Assembly (NCBI GenBank): GCA_026992075.1
Contig: JALXAM010000009.1
Coordinates: forward strand, 62,001 to 126,000
Direction: 5' to 3'
From: Sedimenticola sp.
GTDB taxonomy: Bacteria > Pseudomonadota > Gammaproteobacteria > Chromatiales > Chromatiaceae
DNA length: 64,000 bases
This document shows positions 18,037-27,063 of this stretch, piece by piece. Position numbers and translations under genes: made by a program. The notes beneath the pieces were generated by a model, which ran no database searches, had not been told where the DNA came from, and worked only from the letters and a program-made list of their open reading frames with translations. Each line of letters begins with the position of its first letter. Position 1 is the first letter of the stretch.

Positions 18037-19545
18037 ATGGCGGAAACCGATACCGGTATCAGCCCGGAAGCCGGCCAGGAAGCCACGGCACTGGCCGAAA
18101 ACGAGTTTGCCAAACTACTCGAGAAAGAGTTCAAGCCCAAGTCCGAGCGGGCGAAGGAGGTCATCGAGAGCGCAGTTCACACACTGGCGGAACAGGCGCT
18201 TGCACAAACCGGCCTCATTTCGGAGGATGCTGTCCGATCCATCGAAGCCATCATCGCCGAAATCGACCGCAAACTTTCGGAACAGTTGAATCACATCCTG
18301 CATCACCAGGATTTCCAGAGGCTCGAGAGTACCTGGCGCGGTTTGCACTATCTGGTTTCCAACACGGAAACCGACGAGATGCTCAAGATCCGTGTCTTCA
18401 ACATCTCGAAGAAAGATCTGCACAAAACGCTCAAGAAGTTCAAGGGCGCTAACTGGGACCAGAGTCCCGTTTTCAAACGCATCTACGAGGAAGAGTACGG
18501 CCAGTTCGGTGGCGAGCCGTACGGCTGTCTGGTGGGGGACTACTATTTCGACCACAGCCCGCAGGACGTCGAGCTGCTGCGCGAAATGGCCAGGATATCG
18601 GCGGCCGCCCATTGCCCTTTCATCTCCGGCGCCGCGCCTTCGTTGCTGAACATGGAGAGCTGGCAGGAGCTCAGCCAGCCGCGCGACCTGGCCAAGATCT
18701 TCCAGACCCCGGAATACGCCGCCTGGAACTCGCTGCGTGAATCCGAGGATGCCCGCTATATCGGCCTGACCATGCCCCGCTTTCTCGGCCGGCTTCCCTA
18801 CGGCAGAGAGACCGAGCAAGTGGAGGAATTCGATTTCGAGGAGGAGACGGAAGGCGACCACAATCGCTTCCTGTGGGTCAATTCCGCCTACGCCATGGGC
18901 ACCAACATCACCCGGGCCTTCAAGCTCTATGGCTGGTGCAGCCGCATCCGCGGCGTGGAATCGGGCGGCGCCGTCACCAATCTGCCGACCTACACCTTCC
19001 CCACCGACGATGGCGGCGTGGACATGAAGTGTCCCACCGAAATCGCCATCAGCGACCGGCGGGAGGCCGAGCTCGCGCGTCTGGGGCTGATGCCGCTGAT
19101 CCACAAGAAGAACACCGATTTCGCCGCCTTCATCGGCGCCCAGTCGCTGCACAAGCCCGCCGAATACGACGATCCGGACGCCACGGCCAATGCGCGCCTG
19201 GCGGCCAGGCTGCCCTACATCTTCGCGGTATCGCGCTTTGCGCATTACCTCAAGGCCATCGTCCGTGACAAGATCGGTTCCTTCAAGGAAAAGGAGGACA
19301 TGGAGAAGTGGCTGAACAACTGGATCATGAACTACGTGGAGCCGGATCCCGCGAACGCCAGCGAGGAGGCCAAGGCCCGGCGTCCGCTCGCCGCCGCCGA
19401 GGTGCGGATCGAGGAGAACGAGGACGATCCCGGTTACTACCGGGCATTCTTCTACCTTCGTCCGCACTACCAGCTGGAAGGCCTGACGGTTTCGCTGCGA
19501 CTGGTGTCCAAGCTGCCCTCCCAGAAGGCGGCCGATGCGGGATGA
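18037..19545 (+). CDS. tssC: TssC, large sheath subunit (VipB)
   Basis: The 502-residue partner of TssB. Diagnostic segments include HHQDFQRLESTWRGLHYLVS, the run FGGEPYGCLVGDYYFDHSPQ and LGRLPYGRETEQVEEFDFEE. The C-terminal sheath domain has RLAARLPYIFAVSRFAHYLK and the terminal PHYQLEGLTVSLRLVSKLP. It is preceded by GAGGAG. Sheath contraction on the baseplate drives Hcp, VgrG and PAAR out of the cell, and ClpV recycles the contracted sheath. Length and all signature blocks are intact. Confidence 0.97.
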   Translation: MAETDTGISPEAGQEATALAENEFAKLLEKEFKPKSERAKEVIESAVHTLAEQALAQTGLISEDAVRSIEAIIAEIDRKLSEQLNHILHHQDFQRLESTWRGLHYLVSNTETDEMLKIRVFNISKKDLHKTLKKFKGANWDQSPVFKRIYEEEYGQFGGEPYGCLVGDYYFDHSPQDVELLREMARISAAAHCPFISGAAPSLLNMESWQELSQPRDLAKIFQTPEYAAWNSLRESEDARYIGLTMPRFLGRLPYGRETEQVEEFDFEEETEGDHNRFLWVNSAYAMGTNITRAFKLYGWCSRIRGVESGGAVTNLPTYTFPTDDGGVDMKCPTEIAISDRREAELARLGLMPLIHKKNTDFAAFIGAQSLHKPAEYDDPDATANARLAARLPYIFAVSRFAHYLKAIVRDKIGSFKEKEDMEKWLNNWIMNYVEPDPANASEEAKARRPLAAAEVRIEENEDDPGYYRAFFYLRPHYQLEGLTVSLRLVSKLPSQKAADAG

Positions 19546-19599
19546 CCTTCAGAAATGGGGTGATGACAAACTGACTTGACTGAGAATAGGGAGACGCAC

Positions 19600-20091
19600 A
19601 TGGCCATCGACATGTACATGAAGATCGAAGGGATCGACGGAGAATCGACCGACGACAAGCACAGAAAGTGGATCGAGCTACGCTCCTTCAGTTGGGGCGT
19701 GTCCCAGCCCGCTTCGATTGCAAGCAGCACCGGCGGACGCACAGCCGGTCGCGCGGACTTCCAGGACTTCACCGTGACCAAGCTGGTCGACATGGCCAGT
19801 CCCAACATCTATCTCTTCTGCGCCAATGGAAAGCATATCCCCAAGGTGACGGTGGAGTTCTGCCTGGCCACCGGCGAAAAGCATCCCTTCATGAAATACG
19901 TCATGGAGGATGTGATCATCTCCGCCGCCGCCCCCGGCGCTGATTCCATGAGCGATGAACTCCGCCCCCTGGAGACCGTGGCCTTGAACTACGGCAAGAT
20001 CGAGTGGGAGTACACGCCCATCGATCACGCCGGCAAGAAGGGCGCCACGGTCAAGCAGGGCTGGGATCTCGAAGCCAACAAGCAGAAATAG
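19600..20091 (+). CDS. hcp: Hcp, T6SS inner-tube protein
   Basis: Hcp hexamers stack to make the expelled tube. The ATG at 19600 follows AGGGAG and gives 163 residues starting MAIDMYMKIEGIDGESTDDK. The core contains WIELRSFSWGVSQPASIASS, AGRADFQDFTVTKLVDMASP and the FCLATGEKHPFMKYVMEDV block of the Hcp family. No C-terminal effector extension is present, so it is a structural Hcp. A longer reading from 19576 has no better start signal. Confidence 0.96.
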   Translation: MAIDMYMKIEGIDGESTDDKHRKWIELRSFSWGVSQPASIASSTGGRTAGRADFQDFTVTKLVDMASPNIYLFCANGKHIPKVTVEFCLATGEKHPFMKYVMEDVIISAAAPGADSMSDELRPLETVALNYGKIEWEYTPIDHAGKKGATVKQGWDLEANKQK

Positions 20092-20094
20092 TCC

Positions 20095-20919
20095 ATGGAG
20101 CCCGAAGAAGCCCTGCGCCAGGGCGACCTTCAGGCCGCCCTGGCCGGTCTCGAGGATCGGGTCCGCAAGGACCCCACCGAGGCCCGGCATCGCATCTTCC
20201 TGTTCCAGCTCCTGGCCGTGCTCGGGGAATGGGAACGGTCACTGAAGCAGCTCAGGGCGCTCGCTGATCTAGACGCCAGCCACATGCCGCTGGCCTGGAC
20301 CTACCGCGCCGCCATCCAGGGGGAGGTCTTTCGTGAAAAGATCTTCCGGGGCGAAGCCTCACCCCCCCTGTTCGGGGACCCGTCCGCCTGGACCGCGTTA
20401 TTGCTCGAGGCGCTCCGGCTCACCGTCACAGGCGAAGAGGACAAGGGCGAGGCATTACGCCTGGAAGCTTTCGAATCCGCACCGGCCGTGCCCGGACGTA
20501 TCGGGGGAGAGCCCTTCGAGTGGATCGCCGATGCCGATACCCGTTTCGGCCCCATGGTGGAGCTGGTGGTGGAAGGGCGCTACGGCTGGGCACCCTTCGA
20601 CACCATCCGCTGGATCGAGATCGATCCACCCGAAGACCTCCGAGATCTGATCTGGGCGCCGGCGCGTCTGCAATGGCGCAACGGTGGCGAAGCCGACGCG
20701 CTCGTCCCGGTGCGCTATCCGGGCACGGCCGGCGTGGAAGAGGCGATGCTGCGGCTCTCCCGTCGCACCGAGTGGCGCGACTGCGGTTCGAACTGCCAGG
20801 CCGGCCTGGGGCAACGCATGTGGGCGACAGACCGAGCCGAGCATGCCCTGCTCGAGACAGGTCGCATCGAACTGGATCTGCCGCCGGAAGAAACGCACAC
20901 GGATCATCGGGACGGATGA
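20095..20919 (+). CDS. tagJ: TagJ (ImpE family), T6SS accessory protein
   Basis: The ImpE/TagJ family is an accessory of a subset of T6SSs and is thought to act with the sheath and ClpV. The 274 residues have TPR-like helices at the start (EALRQGDLQAALAGLEDRVR and RIFLFQLLAVLGEWERSLKQ). The ImpE C-terminal domain includes FEWIADADTRFGPMVELVVE and GWAPFDTIRWIEIDPPEDLR, then LVPVRYPG. It starts 3 bases after the hcp stop and overlaps tssE. Identification rests on these family blocks and position. Confidence 0.9.
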   Translation: MEPEEALRQGDLQAALAGLEDRVRKDPTEARHRIFLFQLLAVLGEWERSLKQLRALADLDASHMPLAWTYRAAIQGEVFREKIFRGEASPPLFGDPSAWTALLLEALRLTVTGEEDKGEALRLEAFESAPAVPGRIGGEPFEWIADADTRFGPMVELVVEGRYGWAPFDTIRWIEIDPPEDLRDLIWAPARLQWRNGGEADALVPVRYPGTAGVEEAMLRLSRRTEWRDCGSNCQAGLGQRMWATDRAEHALLETGRIELDLPPEETHTDHRDG

Positions 20920-21545
20920 TGGCCGGCAAGTCCAACGCCGAATTCTTTCCTTCCCTGCTCGATCGCGTCACGGATCGCGGACGGGAGGAAGATACGATCC
21001 GGCGACTGGAAAAGGAGCTGGCGGACATCGAGCATTGCCTGGCCCATGCCGAACAGGAGGGCGTGACCCGAATCGAGCGCCATCGATTGCAGAACCGGCG
21101 GCGCGAGCTGCTGGCGCGACTCGACGTGCTGCACGGCCTCACCCGCACCTGGGAAGACATCCGGGAATGCGTGCGCCGGGACATGGACTGGCTGTTCAAC
21201 GCCCATGCCTATTCGCCCCCGGAACGGCTCGAAGGCCGTCCCGAGGTGCGCCGTTCGGTACTCAATTACGGTCTGCCCGACCTGTCCGGCAAGACCGCCA
21301 CCAGCATCGATGCCCAAATCCTGGAACACCAACTGGAGGAAGTGATCGCCGCCTTCGAGCCCCGCATCCTGCGCCGAACATTGCGCGTTCAGCTGGATCT
21401 CGAAGCCTCGGATCTCGACCACAACAGTCTCACGCTGGAGATCCGGGGCGAGCTCTGGGCACAACCGACGCCCTATCACCTTCGGCTGAGATCGCGGCTG
21501 GACCTGGATGAGGACGTGGCCAGCGTGATCGAGTTCCAGGCCTGA
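20916..21545 (+). CDS. tssE: TssE, baseplate protein (gp25-like)
   Basis: TssE is the T4 gp25-like baseplate component. The start is ATGATG at 20916, overlapping the tagJ stop. The reading frame continues upstream within tagJ, but that part is a shadow. The 209 residues start with FFPSLLDRVTDRG. The gp25 domain occupies the C-terminal two thirds (RECVRRDMDWLFNAHAYSPP, VRRSVLNYGLPDLSGKTATS, and FEPRILRRTLRVQLDLE with the conserved EPR). Between them about 60 residues form a charged helical hairpin, making the protein longer than many TssE proteins (about 140-180). Confidence 0.92.
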   Translation: MMAGKSNAEFFPSLLDRVTDRGREEDTIRRLEKELADIEHCLAHAEQEGVTRIERHRLQNRRRELLARLDVLHGLTRTWEDIRECVRRDMDWLFNAHAYSPPERLEGRPEVRRSVLNYGLPDLSGKTATSIDAQILEHQLEEVIAAFEPRILRRTLRVQLDLEASDLDHNSLTLEIRGELWAQPTPYHLRLRSRLDLDEDVASVIEFQA

Positions 21546-21549
21546 ACCA

Positions 21550-23301
21550 ATGGACCCGCGTTTTCTCGACTACTACGAACGGGAACTGCAATTCATCCGG
21601 GAGATGGGCAGGGAGTTCGCCCAGGCCTATCCCGCCATCGGCGCCCGCCTCGATCTCGACGGCCTGGAGTGCGCCGATCCTTATGTGGAGCGTCTGCTCG
21701 AGGGTTTCGCTTTCCTGACCTCGCGCGTGCAGTTCAAGATGGACGCCGAGTTTCCGGACTTCGTGCGCCATCTGCTTGAAGTGGCCTATCCCCACTTCCT
21801 GGCACCCGTTCCCTCGATGGCCGTCCTGGGCCTGGAACCCGACCTGGACAACATTCCGCCTCAGGGATATCGGCTGCCGGGTGACAGCCGTTTCCGGGCA
21901 CTTGCCGACGACCGCTACCAGACGCGTGTCGAGATGCGCACCCGCAGGGAGACCCGGCTGTGGCCGTTGCGACTCGGCGAGGCGCGTTACCTTCCACCTG
22001 GTGCTTTTCAGGCTGGCCCTCAAGGTACCCGATCCGTTCTGGAGATCGAGCTCTTCACCGTGGCCGACCTTCCGGTGTCCCGGCTCGAGGGCCTGGACAC
22101 GCTGGAAATCCATATCACCGGATCCGGTCCCCTGCCCTGGCGCCTTTACGAGCTGCTCACCGAGCATTGCCTCGGCATCGAGGTTCGCACAGGAGAAGAT
22201 CATCCTGGGCATATCGATGCGCCTGAACCGGTCGGCCTCGACGCCGAGGAATCCATGCTGCCCCTGGATTCGCGCGTCTTCACGGGTTACCGGCTTTTCC
22301 AGGAGTATTTCGCCCTGCCGGAGCGCTATCGCGCGTTTCGCGTGCGCGGCCTGGAGCCCATGCTGCGCGGTGGCAAGGGACCGGGGTTCACGCTCGCGTT
22401 CCATTTCGATGCCGAGGACGACAGCATCGATCTGCCCACGCTGGTAGAGAATTTCCATCTGCACGCGGTCCCTGTCATCAATCTGTTTCCACGCCGCTGC
22501 GATCGCATCTTTCTCTCCAGCGACCGAACCGAATATCTCATACAGGTGGACCGAAGCCGGCCACATGCCTACGAGATCCACTCCGTGGAGCGCGTGGAAG
22601 GCTTTGCAGAAGGGGCCGAACCGGTTCGCGAGTTCGCGCCACTCTATGGTTTCGATCGCTACGGCAACGAGGCAGAGGCCTTCTACAGCCTTCAGCGTCG
22701 TCATGTCGGCATACGGGAAAGCAACCGCCGCTATGTCCCTACCGAGACCTACATCTCGCTGGTGGATCAACAAAACGCCCCCTGGCACCCCGATCTGCGC
22801 CAGATCGGGGTCACGGCCCTCTGCACCAATCGTGATCTGTGCCAGCGCCTGAGGCTTTCGGGAGACGGGAGCGATTTCATGCTCGACGCCGGCGGTCCCA
22901 TTCTAGGCGTGCAGCTGCTGGCTGGCCCCTCCGTATCCCGAAGCGTGTTTCCGGATGGAGAATGGGGCTGGCGGCTGGTGGGGCACCTGGCCATCAACCA
23001 GATGCCGCTGGCCGATCGGGACGCCTTGTGTGCCCTGCTGTCGCTTTATGCGCCTTCGGACGATCCCTCGTTACAGAAGCAGATCCAGGGCCTGGTGGGC
23101 CTGGAAGCAAGGGACGCGGTGCGACGCCTCCCCGGCAAGGGGCCACCGGTGTATGTCCGGGGTACGGCACTGCGCCTGGACTTCGACGGCCGCCAATTCA
23201 GGGGCGGCAGTCCGGGACTGTTGAGCCGATTGATCGAGCGCTTTTTGCAGGGCTACGCCCCCATCAACAGTTTCGTGGATGTAAGCTATCAAAGGGTCTA
23301 A
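21550..23301 (+). CDS. tssF: TssF, baseplate protein
   Basis: TssF is the main wedge protein of the T6SS baseplate. The 583 residues begin MDPRFLDYYERELQFIREMG, the family start, followed by FAQAYPAIGARLDLDGLECA and VERLLEGFAFLTSRVQFKMD. The middle has LVENFHLHAVPVINLFPRRC and the C-terminal part has GTALRLDFDGRQFRGGSPGL. Length is normal. The gap from tssE is four bases and tssG starts two bases after the stop, a tightly coupled cluster. Confidence 0.96.
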   Translation: MDPRFLDYYERELQFIREMGREFAQAYPAIGARLDLDGLECADPYVERLLEGFAFLTSRVQFKMDAEFPDFVRHLLEVAYPHFLAPVPSMAVLGLEPDLDNIPPQGYRLPGDSRFRALADDRYQTRVEMRTRRETRLWPLRLGEARYLPPGAFQAGPQGTRSVLEIELFTVADLPVSRLEGLDTLEIHITGSGPLPWRLYELLTEHCLGIEVRTGEDHPGHIDAPEPVGLDAEESMLPLDSRVFTGYRLFQEYFALPERYRAFRVRGLEPMLRGGKGPGFTLAFHFDAEDDSIDLPTLVENFHLHAVPVINLFPRRCDRIFLSSDRTEYLIQVDRSRPHAYEIHSVERVEGFAEGAEPVREFAPLYGFDRYGNEAEAFYSLQRRHVGIRESNRRYVPTETYISLVDQQNAPWHPDLRQIGVTALCTNRDLCQRLRLSGDGSDFMLDAGGPILGVQLLAGPSVSRSVFPDGEWGWRLVGHLAINQMPLADRDALCALLSLYAPSDDPSLQKQIQGLVGLEARDAVRRLPGKGPPVYVRGTALRLDFDGRQFRGGSPGLLSRLIERFLQGYAPINSFVDVSYQRV

Positions 23302-23303
23302 CC

Positions 23304-24326
23304 ATGTCCGGGGCATCGGTGACGCGCAAGTGGTTGGAAAGACTACAGGCACACCCGGCCCGATATGAGCTCTTCACCGCCCTGCGGCTGATCGAAGCGA
23401 CTCATGCCGACCTGCCCCGAATCGGCACCAGCCGGACACCCGTCGAGGATCCCGTGCGCCTCGGTCAGGACCCCTACCTGGAGTTCGAGGCGGCCACCCT
23501 GCAGCGGGTGGTGTCCGAAAAAGGGCGCTTGCGTATCCAGAACCACGCCTTCGGCCTGTTTGGCCCGCACGGCCCCCTGCCCCTGCATCTCACCGAGTAT
23601 GCCGCCGAGCGTATTCGTCATGCCCACGACCCGGGATTCGCGGCTTTCTGCGACCTCTTCCATCACCGGCTGATCGCCCTCTTCTACCGGGCCTGGGCCA
23701 ACAAGGAGCCAACGGTACATGCCGACCGTCCCGATGAGGACAGGTTCGCGGAATACCTCGATTCCATCGCGGGCTATTTCGATGCCGCGCTGCGCCGTTC
23801 CGATACCATGCCGGCACGCCTCCGCCGTCACTTCGCAGCCCGCTTCACCTGCCGCAATCGGAATGCCGAAGGGTTGGCCGGACTACTTCGTCTCCGTTTC
23901 CGGCTGCCGGTGAGCATAGAGGAGTTCGTGGGCGAATGGCTCACCGTTCCTGAGGGTGAGCGGTGTCGCCTCGGAGGCTCGCGCCTCGGGGGATGCATGC
24001 TTGGCCGACGGACCTGGCAACGTGCCAGCCGCTTCCGCATCCGGCTAGGACCCATGACGGCAGAACAGTACCAGCGATTCCTTCCCGGTGCCAAGGAGGA
24101 GCGACTGTCGACGATCGGACACATCATCCATCATTGGGTGGGCAACACCCTGGCCTGGGACCTCAATCTCGTTCACCACCACGCCTCGCTCCCCAAGCCG
24201 GTCCTGGGCGAACCGTTACGGCTGGGCTGGAATCTATGGTTGGGCAGCGGGAACGAGCGGAACCGGGACGATCTGCATTTCGACGGCAAGCGCCTCGAAC
24301 GGCGACTACAGTCCATGAGGCACTGA
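23304..24326 (+). CDS. tssG: TssG, baseplate protein
   Basis: TssG forms the baseplate wedge with TssF and TssE. The true start is the ATG at 23304; the frame continues upstream across the end of tssF but is not coding there. The 340 residues show LQAHPARYELFTALRLIEAT, LRIQNHAFGLFGPHGPLPLH and FHHRLIALFYRAWANKEPTV, all diagnostic. Later it shows WLTVPEGERCRLGG and RFRIRLGPMTAEQYQRFLPG. Length is typical (320-350). Confidence 0.95.
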   Translation: MSGASVTRKWLERLQAHPARYELFTALRLIEATHADLPRIGTSRTPVEDPVRLGQDPYLEFEAATLQRVVSEKGRLRIQNHAFGLFGPHGPLPLHLTEYAAERIRHAHDPGFAAFCDLFHHRLIALFYRAWANKEPTVHADRPDEDRFAEYLDSIAGYFDAALRRSDTMPARLRRHFAARFTCRNRNAEGLAGLLRLRFRLPVSIEEFVGEWLTVPEGERCRLGGSRLGGCMLGRRTWQRASRFRIRLGPMTAEQYQRFLPGAKEERLSTIGHIIHHWVGNTLAWDLNLVHHHASLPKPVLGEPLRLGWNLWLGSGNERNRDDLHFDGKRLERRLQSMRH

Positions 24327-24341
24327 CAAGGGAGACGATTC

Positions 24342-26993
24342 ATGGCGGAAATCAGCAGAGTAGCACTCTTCGGCAAACTCGATCCTCTGGCCTACAAGGC
24401 GATCGAGAGCGCCACCACCTTCTGCAAGATGCGGGGCAATCCCTATGTAGAGCCCGTCCACTGGATTCACCAGATCCTCCAGCAGCCCGACTCCGACCTG
24501 CACCGCATCCTGCGCCATTTCGGGGTGGACGAGGCGCGCCTGGCCTCGGATCTCACCCAGGCCCTGGAGCGCCTGCCCACCGGCGCGACCTCGCTGAGCG
24601 ATCTTTCCGTGCACATCGAGGAGATGATGCAGGAGGCCTGGCTCTATGCCAGTCTCCTGTTCTCCTCCGGGCAGGTGCGCACCGGCCATCTGCTGGTCGC
24701 CATGTTACGCACCTCCGGGTTGCGCAACCTGCTCTACGAGATGTCCGGCGAATTCCGCAAGGTCAAGCTCGAGACGCTGACCGACGAATTCGGCGACATC
24801 ACGGCGGGTTCGCCCGAGGAAGGCCAGCGCGCCACCGACGGCTCCGATCTCGCCGCCCCGGAAGCAATGGAAGAAACCGCGGAATCGGGCGGCGCCCTGC
24901 CCGGTCGCCAGCAGGCGCTGGCAAAATTCTCCGTGGATCTCACCAAGAAGGCCCGCAACGGAGAGATCGACCCCGTGGTGGGCCGCGACGAGGAGATCCG
25001 CCAGATCATCGACATCCTCATGCGCCGCCGGCAGAACAACCCGCTGCTCACCGGCGAGGCCGGCGTCGGCAAGACCGCCGTGGTGGAAGGCTTCGCCCTG
25101 CGAATCGCGGCCGGCGACGTGCCGCCCGCCCTGCAAAACGTGAGCCTGCGTGCGCTCGACATCGGGCTGCTGCAGGCCGGAGCCAGCTACAAGGGCGAAT
25201 TCGAAAAGCGGCTGCGGGCGGTCATCGACGAGGTGCAGTCCTCGGAGAAGCCGATCATCCTCTTCATCGACGAAGTCCACACCCTGATCGGCGCCGGCGG
25301 CGCGGCCGGCACGGGGGATGCGGCCAACCTGCTCAAGCCGGCACTGGCCCGCGGCACGCTGCGCACCATCGCCGCCACCACCTGGAGCGAATACAAGAAA
25401 TACATCGAGAAGGATCCGGCACTCACCCGACGCTTCCAGGTCATCCAGGTGCAGGAGCCGGACGAGGAGAAGGCCGTGCTCATGCTGCGGGGTATCGCAC
25501 CTGTACTGGAGAAACACCATGGCGTATGGGTCCTGGACCGGGCGCTGGAGGAATCCGTGGCCCTGTCACGGCGTTACATTCCGGCCCGGCAGCTGCCGGA
25601 CAAGGCGGTGAGCGTGCTGGACACGGCCTGCGCGCGGGTCGCCGTCAGCCAGCATGCCATCCCGGCGCCGGTGGAGGACGCTCGGCGTCGCATCGAAGCG
25701 CTCGAGCGCGAACTCGAGATCCGCCGCAAGGAGGAAGCCGCCGGCTTCGGTGGCCAGGAACGCATCGAGGCCCTGGAGGCGGAACTGGAGCGCGAGCGCA
25801 CCGGGCTCGAGGCGCTCGAGGCACGCTGGCAGCAGGAGAAATCCCTGGTCGACCGCATCCTCGAGCTGCGCGCCTCGCTCCGCGAGTCCACCGACGAATC
25901 CGAACGCACCTCCCTGCTCGAAGAACTGGAACAGGCCCAGACTGAACTGGAGCGGCTCCAGGGCGACTCGCCGCTCATCCTGCCTGCAGCTGACGATCAG
26001 GCCGTGGCCTCGGTGATCGCCGACTGGACCGGCATCCCCGTCGGTCGCATGGTCCGCGACGAGGTGCAGGCCGTTCTGAAACTTGCGGACACCCTCCGCC
26101 GGCGTGTGCTCGGCCAGGATCACGCCCTGGAGGCGATTGCCCGGCGCATCCAGACCGCACGCGCGAAACTCGACAACCCGAACAAGCCCATCGGCGTCTT
26201 TCTGCTCGCCGGCCCTTCCGGCGTGGGCAAGACCGAAACGGCGCTGGCATTGGCCGAGGCCATGTACGGCGGCGAGGAGAATCTCATCACCATCAACATG
26301 AGCGAGTTCCAGGAGGCCCACACCGTCTCCACGCTCAAGGGCGCCCCCCCCGGCTACGTGGGCTATGGCGAGGGCGGCATCCTCACCGAAGCGGTGCGCC
26401 GCCGTCCCTACAGCGTGGTGCTGCTCGACGAGATCGAGAAGGCCCACCCGGACGTGCACGAGATCTTCTTCCAGGTCTTCGACAAGGGCTGGATGGAGGA
26501 CGCCGAGGGGCGCTACATCGACTTCCGCAACACCGTCATCCTGCTGACCACCAATGCCGGCACCGACCGGGTGATGTCGCTGTGCTCGGACCCGGACCTA
26601 CTGCCGGAACCGGACGCCGTCGCCAAGGCCCTGCGCGAACCCCTGCTCGAGGTCTTCCCGCCTGCCCTGCTCGGCCGGCTCGTGGTCATCCCCTACTATC
26701 CGCTGCACGACGATCTGCTCAAGGACATCGTGCGCCTGCAGCTCGGGCGGATCCAGCAGCGCATCCAGGAAAACCACGGCGTCACGCTCGAATACGGCGA
26801 GGAGGTGGTCGATCTCATCGTCTCCCGCTGCCAGGAGATCGACAGCGGCGCACGCATGATCGACGCCATCCTCACCAACACCCTGCTGCCGGAGATCAGC
26901 CGCCGCTTCCTCGAGCGCATGCTCGAAGGCAAGCCGCCGTCGCCAGTGCGTGTCACGGTGCATGAAGGAGAGTTTCGCTTTGAAAGCGAATAA
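24342..26993 (+). CDS. clpV: ClpV (TssH), T6SS sheath-disassembly ATPase
   Basis: ClpV is a hexameric AAA+ unfoldase that disassembles contracted TssBC sheaths. The 883 residues include a Clp N-terminal domain (about 1-160). The first ATPase domain has Walker A GEAGVGKT (238-245) and IILFIDEVHTLIGAGG. A helical middle domain (about 430-550) follows. The second ATPase has Walker A GPSGVGKT (624-631) and the pore-loop region GAPPGYVGYGEGG. The N-terminus has the ClpV-type opening rather than that of ClpB. It is preceded by AGGGAG and followed by a 70-base gap. Confidence 0.96.
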   Translation: MAEISRVALFGKLDPLAYKAIESATTFCKMRGNPYVEPVHWIHQILQQPDSDLHRILRHFGVDEARLASDLTQALERLPTGATSLSDLSVHIEEMMQEAWLYASLLFSSGQVRTGHLLVAMLRTSGLRNLLYEMSGEFRKVKLETLTDEFGDITAGSPEEGQRATDGSDLAAPEAMEETAESGGALPGRQQALAKFSVDLTKKARNGEIDPVVGRDEEIRQIIDILMRRRQNNPLLTGEAGVGKTAVVEGFALRIAAGDVPPALQNVSLRALDIGLLQAGASYKGEFEKRLRAVIDEVQSSEKPIILFIDEVHTLIGAGGAAGTGDAANLLKPALARGTLRTIAATTWSEYKKYIEKDPALTRRFQVIQVQEPDEEKAVLMLRGIAPVLEKHHGVWVLDRALEESVALSRRYIPARQLPDKAVSVLDTACARVAVSQHAIPAPVEDARRRIEALERELEIRRKEEAAGFGGQERIEALEAELERERTGLEALEARWQQEKSLVDRILELRASLRESTDESERTSLLEELEQAQTELERLQGDSPLILPAADDQAVASVIADWTGIPVGRMVRDEVQAVLKLADTLRRRVLGQDHALEAIARRIQTARAKLDNPNKPIGVFLLAGPSGVGKTETALALAEAMYGGEENLITINMSEFQEAHTVSTLKGAPPGYVGYGEGGILTEAVRRRPYSVVLLDEIEKAHPDVHEIFFQVFDKGWMEDAEGRYIDFRNTVILLTTNAGTDRVMSLCSDPDLLPEPDAVAKALREPLLEVFPPALLGRLVVIPYYPLHDDLLKDIVRLQLGRIQQRIQENHGVTLEYGEEVVDLIVSRCQEIDSGARMIDAILTNTLLPEISRRFLERMLEGKPPSPVRVTVHEGEFRFESE

Positions 26994-27063
26994 CAAAAAA
27001 ACAATGCCACGAAAGTTTATGACCGCTTCAGGATGATTCACGACTTCGTGGAGGATAAGAGCG

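Noticed and set aside
20520..20915. Upstream extension of the tssE reading frame
   Set aside because: It lies within tagJ in another frame, has an Arg/Gly/Pro-rich composition typical of frame shadows, and the family start lies at 20916.
22839..23303. Upstream extension of the tssG reading frame
   Set aside because: It overlaps the end of tssF in another frame; the TssG-like sequence starts only at 23304.
23963..25945. 660-residue open frame across tssG and clpV
   Set aside because: Arg/Pro/Gly/His-rich shadow of two well-supported genes, with no recognisable motif.
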